Positions 48,053 through 57,349 of a DNA stretch of 64,000 nt are shown piece by piece. Location of the stretch: positions 1-64,000 of the forward strand of contig DAHUZP010000001.1 of assembly GCA_027306505.1 (NCBI GenBank). Reading direction: 5' to 3'. Made by a program: the position numbers and the translations under genes. This DNA comes from Thermoplasmata archaeon. GTDB lineage: Archaea; Thermoplasmatota; Thermoplasmata; Lutacidiplasmatales; UBA184. Under the pieces are notes generated by a model that was given only the letters and a program-made list of their open reading frames with translations, had not been told where the DNA came from and did no database searches. How positions within the stretch are numbered: position 1 is the stretch's first letter; each line of letters starts with the position of its first letter.

Positions 48053-50821
48053 CTATCGCCAGCCGGCTCCAGGGTAGTACGCCGGCTCCGAGTAATGGGC
48101 CGTCGGAGGCGCGAAGTGCGGGGGGTGGGCCCGTCGACGGCGGCGGGGGCCCTCGACGCTGAGGAAGACCGCCGCGGCCAGGAGCCCCACGGTGATGATG
48201 GGTAGGATGAGGAAGACCACGTCGAGGGGCCCGGTGAACAGCCCAAAGCTTCCTCCGACGCCGCCCGAGCCCCCGCCACTTGAGGGACCCGTGACGCCCC
48301 CGACCGTCACGGCGATGGAGCCGGAGGCGTTGCCGCCATTGGCGTCCACGACCCAGACGGTGAGGTGGTAGTTGCCGGCTGCCGCGTAGCTGTGCGGCTC
48401 CGTGCTCGAGTTGGTCGAGGAAGGGCCCGCGTTCGTGACCCCGGTCCCATCACCGAAGTCCCAGAGGTAGGTGTAGGGAGGCGACCCCCCAGAGGCGATC
48501 ACGCTGTAGGAACCCGAGACCCCCGGGGAGGGGGAGGAGGGGATGCGCGGCACCGCGACGACGAGAGGGGGCGCGATCTGCACGGAGACCGAGGCGTTGA
48601 TCGCCTTGCCGTCGGTCGGATTGTCTCGGACCGTGAACGTCGCGGTGTAGTTCCCGGCGCTCCGGTAGGTGTGCGTCGGCGTCGTGTTGGTCCCCAGCGG
48701 GCTCCCGTCACCGAAGTTCCACGAGTAGTTGAACGGGGCCATGCCCCCCTGCAACACCTCGTTGAGGGTGACCGGGAGCGGCGCGTCCCCGTGGGTGGGG
48801 CTCGCCGAGACGGTGAGCGTCATGGGGGAGGCCTTGACGACGATGGAAAGGTGGTAGCTCCCGGAGTGCCCCAGGCTGTCCGTCGCGGTGAGGTTGACCG
48901 CGAAGGTCCCACCGCTCACGTACTCGTGCGCGACCGTCGGCGTCGTAGCGGCGGGCGACGAGTCACCGAAGTCCCAATGGAGGGTGTAGGGAGGCGACCC
49001 TCCGTAGACCGACGAGGAGAAGTTGACCCAGAGCGGGGCGGTGCCGGTCGAGGGAGAGGCGGTGAAGGAGGGCACCACCGCGCCCTTCGGCGCCTTCACC
49101 TCGACGGTCACGCTCGAGGACGCCGAAACGCCGACCCCGTCGACCACCGTTACGTGGGCGGAGTAGTTCCCAGGCCCGGTGTAGACATGCGTCGGGTTCG
49201 CGGAAGTGGAGCAGGGGGAAGTGCATCCATCTCCGAAGTCCCACAGGTAGGAGAGCGAGGGGGTACCTCCGGACGCGTTCGCTCGGAACGAGGTCACGTT
49301 GCCGGTGCCTCCGATGAGAGGAGAGGCGGCCGCCGCGACCGTGGGGAGAGCGGAGATGTTCACCTGGAGCGACTGTGTCGCAGTCTGGCCAAGCGCGTCC
49401 GTGACCGTGAGCGTCGCCGTGTAGGTCTTGGCCGCGGTGTAGGCGTGGGTCGCGTTCGCGGTGGTCGCCGTGCCACCGTCGCCGAAGGCCCAGGCGATGC
49501 TGTACGGGGTCTGTCCACCGGAGATGGAGGAAGAGAAGGTGACCGTCTGGCCGACGTCGGTCGCGAGCGGGGTGGCCGAGACGGTCGCCGCGAGCTGCGT
49601 GCCGAAGGCCCAGGTGTCCTGGACGCTGCTCGAGTTGGTCGAGCCGGAGAAGATGATCGGCAGGCTCCCGCTTGGGGGCGCGGCGGAGACGACCCCATCA
49701 CGAGGCGTGGGCCGGACGATCGGGTAGAGCGGGGTCCAGGTCCCTCCGCTGAAGCTCCACGTGTCTCCTACGTCGCCCGCTGCGGTGTCACCTTGGGAGA
49801 GGATGATCGACTGGGTCGACCAGTCCCAGAACATGACGCCGTTGGCCATCGCGGGGGGGGAAACCGAGGGGGTGATGTTGTACCAGTCTCCGCCGTGGAA
49901 GGCCCATGTGTTGGAGTATTCGTGGACCCCGTCGTAGCCGCCGAACAGAACGTCCTCCTTCAGGACCGGGTCGTAGGCCATCCCGGCGGCTTCCATCGGG
50001 TTGGGAGAGGTGGCCGGACTGATCGTGCTCCAGCCGGAGGCCGCCGTGTAGACGCTGGTGGTGCCGAGGTAGTCCGAGGAACCGCAGGCCGAAGAGCTGG
50101 GGTTCAGGATGTTGATGTTGAACTGCGAGCACCCGCCAAACATGACGACCTCGCCATCGGCGGGGTCGTCCGCCATGCTGACGGCGAGCGCGAGCGTGGG
50201 GAGGCTGCCGGAGACCTTCGTCCAGGTCCCCTGGGCATACGTCCAGGAGTTGCCCAAGTTGCAGGTGCTGGACGCGGAGATGCCGGTGCATCCCCCGAAC
50301 ATGACCACCCTCGAGTCCGTGCTGTCGTAGGCCATCCCGGGCTCCGCCCGCCCAGAGGGAGAGCAGGAGCTGCAGATCTGGCTCCAGCCCCCGGAAGGGG
50401 AGTAGCTCCACGTGTCACCGTCGGCGGAGGCACCGTTCTCACCACCGAACATCAGCGCGTAGTTGTCGCCGTTGTCCCAGGTCATCCCACCATACGAGCG
50501 GGCGGAAGGCTGGCATGAGGCACAGATCTCGATCCACGTGGGGGCTCCCGTGGCGGCCGCGGGGAGGGCGTGGGACCCAGCTAGGACGGCCGCCGAGGAA
50601 GAGCCCTGGGGAAGGAAGGGGACCATGGGGAGCGGGGAAGGGGCTCGGACGAGGGCGCCGCCCTGCAGGTGGGACAAGTGGAGCGGGAGCGGGAGCGGGA
50701 CCTGGGAGGACGGTGGAGCGTAGAGCGAGAGGGTCGCAGACGGTACGGTCATGGAAAGAGCGACCACCAGGAGAGCGGCCGAGCCCACCCAACGTGTCGA
50801 CCTTGCCAGGGCCCTGCCCAT
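48053..50821 (-). CDS. Surface protein: kelch/galactose-oxidase-like repeats plus five PKD domains, C-terminally anchored
   Basis: 922 residues. The signal segment is WVGSAALLVVALSMTVPSA. Residues about 95-405 hold repeated blades with ALMFGGENG, VVMFGGCTG, VVMFGGCSQ, DVLFGGYDG and DTWSF(S/G) turns, the kelch beta-propeller pattern, including several Cys pairs. Five PKD domains follow, marked by AFGDGG, WDFGDGC, WDFGDSS, WNFGDGS and WDFGDGT. After a Gly/Ser linker comes a membrane helix (VVFLILPIITVGLLAAAVFL) and a basic, Tyr/Pro-rich cytoplasmic tail. It is likely an extracellular adhesin or glycan-binding protein. A good TATA box (CTATTTAC, 50845-50852) is 27 bp upstream of the ATG. Confidence 0.82.
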   Translation of the reverse strand: MGRALARSTRWVGSAALLVVALSMTVPSATLSLYAPPSSQVPLPLPLHLSHLQGGALVRAPSPLPMVPFLPQGSSSAAVLAGSHALPAAATGAPTWIEICASCQPSARSYGGMTWDNGDNYALMFGGENGASADGDTWSYSPSGGWSQICSSCSPSGRAEPGMAYDSTDSRVVMFGGCTGISASSTCNLGNSWTYAQGTWTKVSGSLPTLALAVSMADDPADGEVVMFGGCSQFNINILNPSSSACGSSDYLGTTSVYTAASGWSTISPATSPNPMEAAGMAYDPVLKEDVLFGGYDGVHEYSNTWAFHGGDWYNITPSVSPPAMANGVMFWDWSTQSIILSQGDTAAGDVGDTWSFSGGTWTPLYPIVRPTPRDGVVSAAPPSGSLPIIFSGSTNSSSVQDTWAFGTQLAATVSATPLATDVGQTVTFSSSISGGQTPYSIAWAFGDGGTATTANATHAYTAAKTYTATLTVTDALGQTATQSLQVNISALPTVAAAASPLIGGTGNVTSFRANASGGTPSLSYLWDFGDGCTSPCSTSANPTHVYTGPGNYSAHVTVVDGVGVSASSSVTVEVKAPKGAVVPSFTASPSTGTAPLWVNFSSSVYGGSPPYTLHWDFGDSSPAATTPTVAHEYVSGGTFAVNLTATDSLGHSGSYHLSIVVKASPMTLTVSASPTHGDAPLPVTLNEVLQGGMAPFNYSWNFGDGSPLGTNTTPTHTYRSAGNYTATFTVRDNPTDGKAINASVSVQIAPPLVVAVPRIPSSPSPGVSGSYSVIASGGSPPYTYLWDFGDGTGVTNAGPSSTNSSTEPHSYAAAGNYHLTVWVVDANGGNASGSIAVTVGGVTGPSSGGGSGGVGGSFGLFTGPLDVVFLILPIITVGLLAAAVFLSVEGPRRRRRAHPPHFAPPTAHYSEPAYYPGAGWR

Positions 50822-50844
50822 GTCGTTCCGAGCGTCCCGACCGC

Positions 50845-50852
50845 CTATTTAC
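50845..50852 (-). promoter_or_regulatory. TATA box of the kelch-PKD gene
   Basis: Minus-strand GTAAATAG centred 27 bp from the ATG at 50821. Confidence 0.6.
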
Positions 50853-51198
50853 CCTTCGGAGGAGTGAACAGCCTCACGAAAGTCGAAGGTCCTTCCGGCT
50901 CTGGGCGCGGGTCTTCTCGTGGGGGACCTGACCGTGGAGAGGTTCCCGACCGAGACCCGCCTTTGCCCTTCCCGAGCTCGCTCTGCCACGGTTGCGCCGC
51001 CCCACCCACCTACGTCCGGACCCGCACGTCCGTCTTCATCCTCTGCCCGTTGCAGCCGAACAAGTACCCCCGACAACCGGTCCTCGCGTGCCCTCTGTTC
51101 CGCCCGAAGCAGGGCCAGGGAGGGGTACGTGGCTCGGAGCCTGACCCTCCGGACGGCTGAGGGGTGTACGGTCACGAACGTGTTCGCTCCCGGACAGC
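50853..51198. other. Divergent intergenic region without a gene
   Basis: About 350 bp between the promoters of the two large surface-protein genes. Open frames here lack recognisable content. Confidence 0.45.
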
Positions 51199-51206
51199 TT
51201 CTATAG
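51199..51206 (+). promoter_or_regulatory. TATA box of the lysozyme-like surface protein gene
   Basis: TTCTATAG centred 27 bp upstream of the GTG at 51229; it argues against the upstream GTG at 51214. Confidence 0.55.
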
Positions 51207-51228
51207 GGGTTGGGTGAGTGGTGCCAGC

Positions 51229-53820
51229 GTGTCCTCCCACGCGGCCCGATATAGCGCGGCCCTCCTCCTGAGCGCCCTCCTGGTCGCGCTCGCCCTGTCG
51301 GGCGGCTTCGGGGGCGCGCCATCGGTCCCCGCTTCACGGTCAGGGGAGCGCGCGACGAGCACACCCTACGGCGCGGTGTCACCGGCGCGGCAGCTCAACA
51401 CCTGCCCGAACTCCTACTTCTACGGGTACTCCACCCAGCTCACGCTTCAGAACGTGGTGGACTGCGCGGGGGCGGCGGGGTTCACGGGCAACCTGGAGAT
51501 CACCTTCGTCTCCATGTCCTACCAGGAGAGCAACTTCTGCCCCGGAGCGATCGAGGGAGGGAGCGGGACGTGCTTCAGCACGGGTCCGGGATGCGCCAGC
51601 GGGAACGCGAACGCCGAGGGAATTCTCCAGCAGGGAACGGCCGGACAGTGCCCGCCCACCGGAGGGCCTTTCTCGGTATCAGGGTACAGCCCGAGCTCCT
51701 GCTCCACCTGGTCCGGCGGCAGCTCCGACTGGGGCGGGATCTACTTCAATCCGCTCTGCTCCTTCCAGTGGGCCCTCGCCTACTACAATCAGAACGGTGG
51801 AGGCGACTACAACTTCTGGGGCAGTTACCTCTCCGGAGCCTATTGCAACTGGGCACCGAACGGGTTCCTCGGGACTGGGTCCGTGACCTGCTCCGGCACC
51901 GGTCAGAACCAGGCGAACCTCCCTTGGAGCACCGTCTGTCCCAACAACGTCTGCCCTTCCTCCGGTGCCCTCGCCGCGACCTACTCCGTGCAGGACCTCA
52001 CTACGGGTGGTGCGCTCACCTGCGGTGGCTCTCTCACGTCGGGGGACTCGATCCAGTTCGCCGGCAACGCGACGGGGGGAACCCCGCCCTACGCCTATGC
52101 CTGGACCTTTGGGGACGGAAGCTCGGGGACCGGCGTCACCGTGACGCACGTCTACACGGCAACGGGGACGGTCACCCCTGTGCTCAAGGTGACCGACAGC
52201 ACGGGGGCGACCGCGAACCCGGGCAGCACCTGCTCCTTCACCGTGACCGCACCCCCCAGCCCCACCATCTCCGCCTTTACGATCTCCCCCGCCTCGATAC
52301 CTCTGGGGGGGTCCACCTTCGCCAACGTCTCCGTGCAGGGAGGCACGGCGCCCTACACCATGAACTACACAGGTCTACCAACCGGTTGCACCAGCGCGAA
52401 CGTGTCGAGCCTGGTGTGCGCCCCCACGGTGACCGGCACCTTCTCGGTCACGGTCACCGTGACGGACCACCGGGCCCAGACCGCGACCGCCTCGGCCAGC
52501 GGGACGGTGACCGCGGTGTCGGTCCCGGGGCCGACGATCGCCTCGTTCGCGGCATCACCGGCGTCGGTCCCAGCGGGAAGCGTCAGCTACCTGAACTCGA
52601 CGGTCTCCGGAGGGCATACGCCCTACACGTACGTCTACACCGGGCTTCCAGGAGGGTGTGCCAGCGCCAACACCAGCTCCCTCCCGTGCAAGCCCTCGGC
52701 GACCGGGAGCTTCAGCATCACCCTTCGGGTCACCGATGCCCTCGGGGCCTCCGCCAGCAGATCGGCGAGCCTCCAGGTGACCCCGGCGGTCCAAGGTCCG
52801 CTCACCATCACCCAGTTCGCGGCCAATCCCTCGTCCATCCCGGCAGGCGGCACGACGGTGCTTAGCGTCGTGGTCCAAGGCGGCGCCCCACCGTACTCCT
52901 ACACCTACTCGGGACTTCCGACCACCTGCGCGTCGCTCGACACCGCGAACCTGACCTGCAGCGGGGGCGCCGCGGGGCAGTACCAGGTGAAGGCCACGGT
53001 GGCGGATGCGAACGGGGCCACGGCCTCGGCCGCGGTCGCCCTCACGATCACCTCAGGTCCAGGTGCACCGCAGATCTCGTTGTTCCGTGCGACGCCCACG
53101 CCCGTCGCGGTCGGCGGGACCACCACGCTCTCGGTCTCGGTGTCGGGTGGGGTGACCCCCTACGCCTACGCGTACACGGCCCTGCCCACCGGCTGCTCCA
53201 GCCTGGACTCGGCAGCGCTCCAGTGCACGCCCACCGCACCAGGATCGTTCACGGTCGTGGTCACGGTGACCGACCACTCAGGTAGCACGACCAGCGGCAC
53301 CGCCTCGGTCTCGGTCGTGACCCCTTCCAGCTCCCCCAAGGTGACCAGTTTTACGGCGACCCCGAACCCGGGGGTCGTCGGGCAGACGCTCACCTTCTCG
53401 ATCACCGTGACCGGAGGCTCCGCCCCGTACGTGGCGAGCTACACCGGACTTCCGAGCGGGTGTGTGAACGGCTCCGGGGCGTCCTTCTCCTGCGTCTCCA
53501 CGACCTCGGGGAGCTTCTCCGTGTCGGTGAAGGTCGTCGACGTTCTGGGTCAGAGCGCGACCGCCGATCTCGCCCTGGTGGTGGAGGGAGGGAGCAGTGG
53601 AGGCTCTTCGAGCGGCTCCGTGGGTGCATCGTTCACCCGGGTCCTCACCTCGCCGTCGGGGCTCGTGCTGGTCGGCTTGGCCGTCCTGGTGGCGATGGTC
53701 GCACTCCTGCTCGTCCTACGTCGCCGGCGCCGGATGCCCAAGCCTGCGGAGGCGTACGGGGCCACCTACGAACCGGTGCCCATGGAACCCTGGGACGGGA
53801 CCTACCGGCCAGGGCCGTAG
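51229..53820 (+). CDS. Surface protein: lysozyme/transglycosylase-like domain, PKD domain and five Cys-bearing Ig-like repeats
   Basis: 863 residues from the leaderless GTG at 51229. A signal helix (AALLLSALLVALALSGGF) precedes a cysteine-rich domain (about 55-245) with ITFVSMSYQESNFCPG and NANAEGILQQG. This recalls the Glu-Ser and G-(L/I)-(M/L)-Q motifs of lytic-transglycosylase/lysozyme folds; the match is by motif only. One PKD domain (WTFGDGSSG) follows. Then come five repeats of about 90 residues, each with a GLPxGC half, a second Cys and a closing 'V-x-V-T-D' strand. A membrane helix (LVLVGLAVLVAMVALLLVL) and a basic tail anchor it. If the lytic domain is active it could attack bacterial peptidoglycan. 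Confidence 0.72.
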   Translation: MSSHAARYSAALLLSALLVALALSGGFGGAPSVPASRSGERATSTPYGAVSPARQLNTCPNSYFYGYSTQLTLQNVVDCAGAAGFTGNLEITFVSMSYQESNFCPGAIEGGSGTCFSTGPGCASGNANAEGILQQGTAGQCPPTGGPFSVSGYSPSSCSTWSGGSSDWGGIYFNPLCSFQWALAYYNQNGGGDYNFWGSYLSGAYCNWAPNGFLGTGSVTCSGTGQNQANLPWSTVCPNNVCPSSGALAATYSVQDLTTGGALTCGGSLTSGDSIQFAGNATGGTPPYAYAWTFGDGSSGTGVTVTHVYTATGTVTPVLKVTDSTGATANPGSTCSFTVTAPPSPTISAFTISPASIPLGGSTFANVSVQGGTAPYTMNYTGLPTGCTSANVSSLVCAPTVTGTFSVTVTVTDHRAQTATASASGTVTAVSVPGPTIASFAASPASVPAGSVSYLNSTVSGGHTPYTYVYTGLPGGCASANTSSLPCKPSATGSFSITLRVTDALGASASRSASLQVTPAVQGPLTITQFAANPSSIPAGGTTVLSVVVQGGAPPYSYTYSGLPTTCASLDTANLTCSGGAAGQYQVKATVADANGATASAAVALTITSGPGAPQISLFRATPTPVAVGGTTTLSVSVSGGVTPYAYAYTALPTGCSSLDSAALQCTPTAPGSFTVVVTVTDHSGSTTSGTASVSVVTPSSSPKVTSFTATPNPGVVGQTLTFSITVTGGSAPYVASYTGLPSGCVNGSGASFSCVSTTSGSFSVSVKVVDVLGQSATADLALVVEGGSSGGSSSGSVGASFTRVLTSPSGLVLVGLAVLVAMVALLLVLRRRRRMPKPAEAYGATYEPVPMEPWDGTYRPGP

Positions 53821-53850
53821 CGAGGTCGGGACGAAGGGCCCCTCCCGTCG

Positions 53851-55386
53851 CTATTCGATCTCCCGGGCGATTTCCCGGAGGATCGCCTCGAGCTCGGCGG
53901 CGGGGGGGCACTCGTGCTTGGACCTTCCGATGGGGAGGATCTCCAGGCAATGCACGCAGCGCTGAGGCTCGGGTACAGGGGCCGGGGGTTCCGACAGGAG
54001 TCCCGTGACCGGGAAGCTCACATCGGACACGGCTTCGACCTCGCCTCCGGGGCTTTCCTGGGAACCCTCGGAGACCATCGTTATCGTGTTCTGCATCCAA
54101 GGCGGGATGGCCGGAGACCTCAGGGGGACCCAGGGACACGACTGACCCACCAGCCTCTCCAGCGGAAGGGGCGGCGTGGTGAGGAACGTGTCGCTGATCG
54201 CCCGGGCGTTCGACCGCGAGCGAGGCGGAACCCCGCCTTCCGTCGTGGCGTGGCGGTCGAAGAACGAGGAGGAAAAAGAGCGCGGGGACGAGGAGGTCGA
54301 GGAAGGGCCGGGGGGTCGCTGCTCGACCTTGCTCTCCAATGTCGTGGCGACAGGAGCGGGTGACCCGGCAGCAGCGACAGCATCGACAGCGGCCACAGAC
54401 GAGAGTACGGCTACAGCAAGAACCCCTTCGACGGAGCTGGCGGGGCCGTCAGAAGCGACCCGGCCTCCCCCGACCGATCTCTCGGGAGCACGGCCCTCGG
54501 AGCTCGGCTCCGTCTCTACCCTCGCCGCTTGTGGAGTCGGGGCTCCCCGCGTGGGCGAGCTTGCGGGCGGCCGTGCAGGGCGAGGCTTCGCGGGCGATGC
54601 CACCGGAGCGAGGCGACGTGCCCCCTTTGGGGGAGCTGCGGTGCTCCGTGAGCGCTCGGACGCTGCGTTGCCGGGGGGGGTGGAGGGTTGGGCATGGGCC
54701 GATCCCGGGGCCTTGCCAGACGGCACCTCAGTGCCCATGGCGGCTGACGGAGGGGCTGGGGCTGCCGGCTTCTCCTTGCCCTTCTGAGCGAAGGGCGATG
54801 ACCGCTGCGGCACCGACGAGGGAGGGGGGGCCTTCGCGGCAGAGGTGACGGCCCGAGGCGAGGTAGGCGGAGACGAGGGAGTAGGTACCGACGAAGGGCA
54901 AGCGGGGGCCGGCCGAACTGCGGCCTTCGGGGCACCCGGGGAGCTCGCGGGCAAAGGGGACCCGGCGGGCGGTGACGGCTGAGCGCGAGACTCTGGGGGC
55001 GGAGGAGGTGGAGGGGGCGGGGGAGGAGGGAGGGCTGACGGCGCAGCCCAGCGAGGGGCGAAGATGGGAGAAGCAGGGACAGGCTCGGTCCGGGAGCGCT
55101 TTCCCATGAAGATGAGGAAGACTCCCAGGAACACCGGCCCGGCGAGGAGCGAGCGCGGGCCCTGCGGCAGGGGCAGAGCGCGCTCCACATGCCGTCCCAT
55201 GGATAGGGTCTCGAAGGCGGCCCCGGGTCCGCTGAGGATGCGCGGGGGGACCACCTCCCCATGAAGATCAGGTGCGGGGTCGAGATCGCCGTTCGCGGTC
55301 CTTCGGCTCTCCTTGAGCTTCGCTGACAATTCTCCACTCCACGCAGGTCCGCTCGCCGGCGGCTCCCCAGGGCCCGAGAGGAGCAC
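53851..55386 (-). CDS. Membrane-anchored Pro/Ala/Ser-rich protein with C-terminal Cys/His motif
   Basis: 511 residues from a GTG at 55386; the frame is open further upstream without a start codon. An N-terminal region of about 85 residues is probably outside (VVPPRILSGPGAAFETLSMG). A single membrane helix (LLAGPVFLGVFLIFMGKR) follows, then about 330 low-complexity residues including a run of 12 prolines. A C-terminal putative zinc site reads RCVHCLEIL then KHEC (Cys-x2-Cys ... His-x-Cys). The coding strand is chosen because of the membrane helix and zinc motif; low complexity makes the call less certain. Family not recognised. Confidence 0.5.
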   Translation of the reverse strand: MLLSGPGEPPASGPAWSGELSAKLKESRRTANGDLDPAPDLHGEVVPPRILSGPGAAFETLSMGRHVERALPLPQGPRSLLAGPVFLGVFLIFMGKRSRTEPVPASPIFAPRWAAPSALPPPPPPPPPPPPESRAQPSPPAGSPLPASSPGAPKAAVRPAPACPSSVPTPSSPPTSPRAVTSAAKAPPPSSVPQRSSPFAQKGKEKPAAPAPPSAAMGTEVPSGKAPGSAHAQPSTPPGNAASERSRSTAAPPKGARRLAPVASPAKPRPARPPASSPTRGAPTPQAARVETEPSSEGRAPERSVGGGRVASDGPASSVEGVLAVAVLSSVAAVDAVAAAGSPAPVATTLESKVEQRPPGPSSTSSSPRSFSSSFFDRHATTEGGVPPRSRSNARAISDTFLTTPPLPLERLVGQSCPWVPLRSPAIPPWMQNTITMVSEGSQESPGGEVEAVSDVSFPVTGLLSEPPAPVPEPQRCVHCLEILPIGRSKHECPPAAELEAILREIAREIE

Positions 55387-55640
55387 GGCCTCGGGGTCGC
55401 GCAGGGGAAGGACGGAGCTTCCGAAAGAAATGTGCGCTCGACCGGGGCGGTCCAGGGGGGGTTGGCAACTCGCCCCCGGTGGCCGACCTACGTATCTAGA
55501 CGTATTCTTAGTGGCTATTTGAGCGTCGTGTCCGGACCATGGACGCGGGTCGTCGGACCGGGGTCAGGGCATGACCGAGAGCAGGAGGAGCTCCCCGCCG
55601 ACGGGACCACGCGGGAAGAACGGAGTCCCCTGGAGGGCGC
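55387..55640. other. Intergenic region, promoter-like A/T patch
   Basis: Holds an A/T-rich stretch at about 55490-55520 that may be the promoter of the Pro-rich membrane protein with a leader of about 80 nt. No gene supported. Confidence 0.4.
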
Positions 55641-57056
55641 TCAGCCCACCGCCCCGGTCATCTCCATCTGGATGAGCCGGTTGAGCTCGAGCGCGTAGTC
55701 GACGGGCAGTTCCTTCGCGAACTCCGCGAGGAAGCCCATCAGGATCAGGTGGATCGCGTCCGACTCGTTGAGCCCCCGGCTCATGAGGTAGAAGATCTGC
55801 TCCTCGCCGATCTTCCCCACCACCGCCTCGTGGGAGATGGTCACGTCCTCGTACTCGTGGACCTCGTTGTAGGGGTAGGTGTCCGAGCGGGAGACCGCGT
55901 CCGGAAGGAGTGCGTCACAGCGCACCGCGGACTTGGAACCGGTCGCGCCGCGGGCGATGTGGAGGAGCCCCCGGTACGAGGTGCGTCCGCCACGGATCGC
56001 GATCGATTTCCCGATGATCTTGCTCGAGGTGTCCGGGGCGGAGTGGACCGCTTTCGCGCCCGAGTCGATGATCTGCCCCTCGCTCGCGAAGGCGACAGAG
56101 AGCATGTCGCCCCGGGCGCCACGACCCTTGAGGTAGACCGAGGGGTACTTCATCGTCACCTTGCTGCCCATGTTGCCGTCCACCCACTCCACCAGGGAGT
56201 TCTCGTAGGCGTGAGCCCTCTTCGTGACGAGGTTGTAGACGTTCTTCGACCAGTTCTGCACGGTGGTGTAGCGGATCCTCGCGTCCGCCTCGGCGATGAC
56301 CTCCACCACGGCCGCGTGCAAGGAGTTCTCCGAGTAGATGGGCGCCGTGCATCCCTCGATGTAGTGCACCTTCGCGCCCTTGTCCGCGATGATGAGCGTC
56401 CGCTCGAACTGGCCCACCGCCTTCGCGTTGATGCGGAAGGAGGCCTGTAGGGGGATGCCTGCGTCCACGCCGGGCGGGCTGTACACGAAGCTGCCGCCCG
56501 ACCAGACCGCGCTGTTGAGCGCCGAGAACTTGTTGTCGTTGTAGGGGACGATCTTCCCGAAGTACTTCCGAAGGATGTCGGAGTGCTCGCGGAGGGCGGT
56601 GTCCGTGTCGCAGAAGATGACCCCCTTCTTCGAGAGGTCCTCCCGGATCTTGTGGTAGACCGTGCCGCTGTCGTACTGGGCGCCCACGCCGGCGAAGTAG
56701 TCGCGCTCCGCCTTGGGGATCCCCAGCCGGTCGAAGGTGTTCTTGATGTCTGCGGGAAGGTCCTCCCACCGCTTCTTCGTGTCCCCCTCGGCGAGCGGGT
56801 TCGCGTAGAAGGTGTAGGCGTCGAAGTCGAGGTCGGAGAGGTCGGGGCCCCAGTCGGGCATGGGGCGCTCTAGGAAGTGCTCGTAGGCCCGGAGCCGATA
56901 GTCCAGCATCCAGGCCGGCTCGTGCTTGAGCGCGGAGATCTGGCGGATGATGTCCCGCGAGAGGCCTTTCGGGGTGCGTACCTTGTAGGTCTCCGGGTCT
57001 TTGAAGTCGTAACGCGTGTAGTCCAGCGGAGTGATCTCCGCCGCGTTCTGGGCCAT
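55641..57056 (-). CDS. sufB: SufB, Fe-S cluster assembly scaffold
   Basis: 471 residues, full length. Landmarks: SRDIIRQISALKHEPAWMLDYRLRAYEHFLE, DWGPDLSDLDFD, YFAGVGAQYDSG, DTALREHSDILRKYFG, VWSGGSFVYSPPGV, HYIEGCTAPIYS (conserved Cys), NWSKNVYNLVTKRA, GARGDMLSVAFASEGQIIDSGAKAVH and SHEAVVGKIGEEQIFYLMSRGL. It forms SufBC2D with SufC and SufD and builds [4Fe-4S] clusters with sulfur from SufS. A TATA-like GTATTTAATT (57094-57103) lies about 42 bp upstream, so it has its own promoter and a short leader containing GGTGGGTGCAGG. Confidence 0.94.
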   Translation of the reverse strand: MAQNAAEITPLDYTRYDFKDPETYKVRTPKGLSRDIIRQISALKHEPAWMLDYRLRAYEHFLERPMPDWGPDLSDLDFDAYTFYANPLAEGDTKKRWEDLPADIKNTFDRLGIPKAERDYFAGVGAQYDSGTVYHKIREDLSKKGVIFCDTDTALREHSDILRKYFGKIVPYNDNKFSALNSAVWSGGSFVYSPPGVDAGIPLQASFRINAKAVGQFERTLIIADKGAKVHYIEGCTAPIYSENSLHAAVVEVIAEADARIRYTTVQNWSKNVYNLVTKRAHAYENSLVEWVDGNMGSKVTMKYPSVYLKGRGARGDMLSVAFASEGQIIDSGAKAVHSAPDTSSKIIGKSIAIRGGRTSYRGLLHIARGATGSKSAVRCDALLPDAVSRSDTYPYNEVHEYEDVTISHEAVVGKIGEEQIFYLMSRGLNESDAIHLILMGFLAEFAKELPVDYALELNRLIQMEMTGAVG

Positions 57057-57093
57057 CCTGCACCCACCCTGTGGTTCGATTAGAGCACCGAAG

Positions 57094-57103
57094 TGTATTT
57101 AAT
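57094..57103 (-). promoter_or_regulatory. TATA box of sufB
   Basis: Minus-strand AATTAAATAC, the strongest A/T patch of the region, about 42 bp from the sufB ATG. The remaining stretch to 57349 shows no gene. Confidence 0.5.
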
Positions 57104-57349
57104 TGATTGGTAGCGAAGCCACCGACAGACGCGGCAGGGCTCGGCCGAGGTCCGAGGCACCCCGGAGACTCAGGCAGGGGGCTGCTCGCCCTCCCGCCGA
57201 CGCGCTTCATCCCAGACCGGCGCTCGACGCCCCACACCCCGCCTCCGCCTCCCGAGCCCCACGCCTTCCGCGGCAGCGCCCAGAGGAGGAGAATGCCCTC
57301 TGAGGTGGACCATCGAGGAGGATCGCGGCGCCGGCCCGCGCGCTAGGTC

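Noticed and set aside
48365-50518. A 717-residue plus-strand frame opposite the kelch-PKD gene
   Set aside because: Arg/Gly/Val-rich shadow; PKD and kelch motifs lie on the minus strand.
57107-57346. Plus-strand open frames between sufB and sufS
   Set aside because: Arg/Pro-rich without a domain or promoter; considered intergenic.
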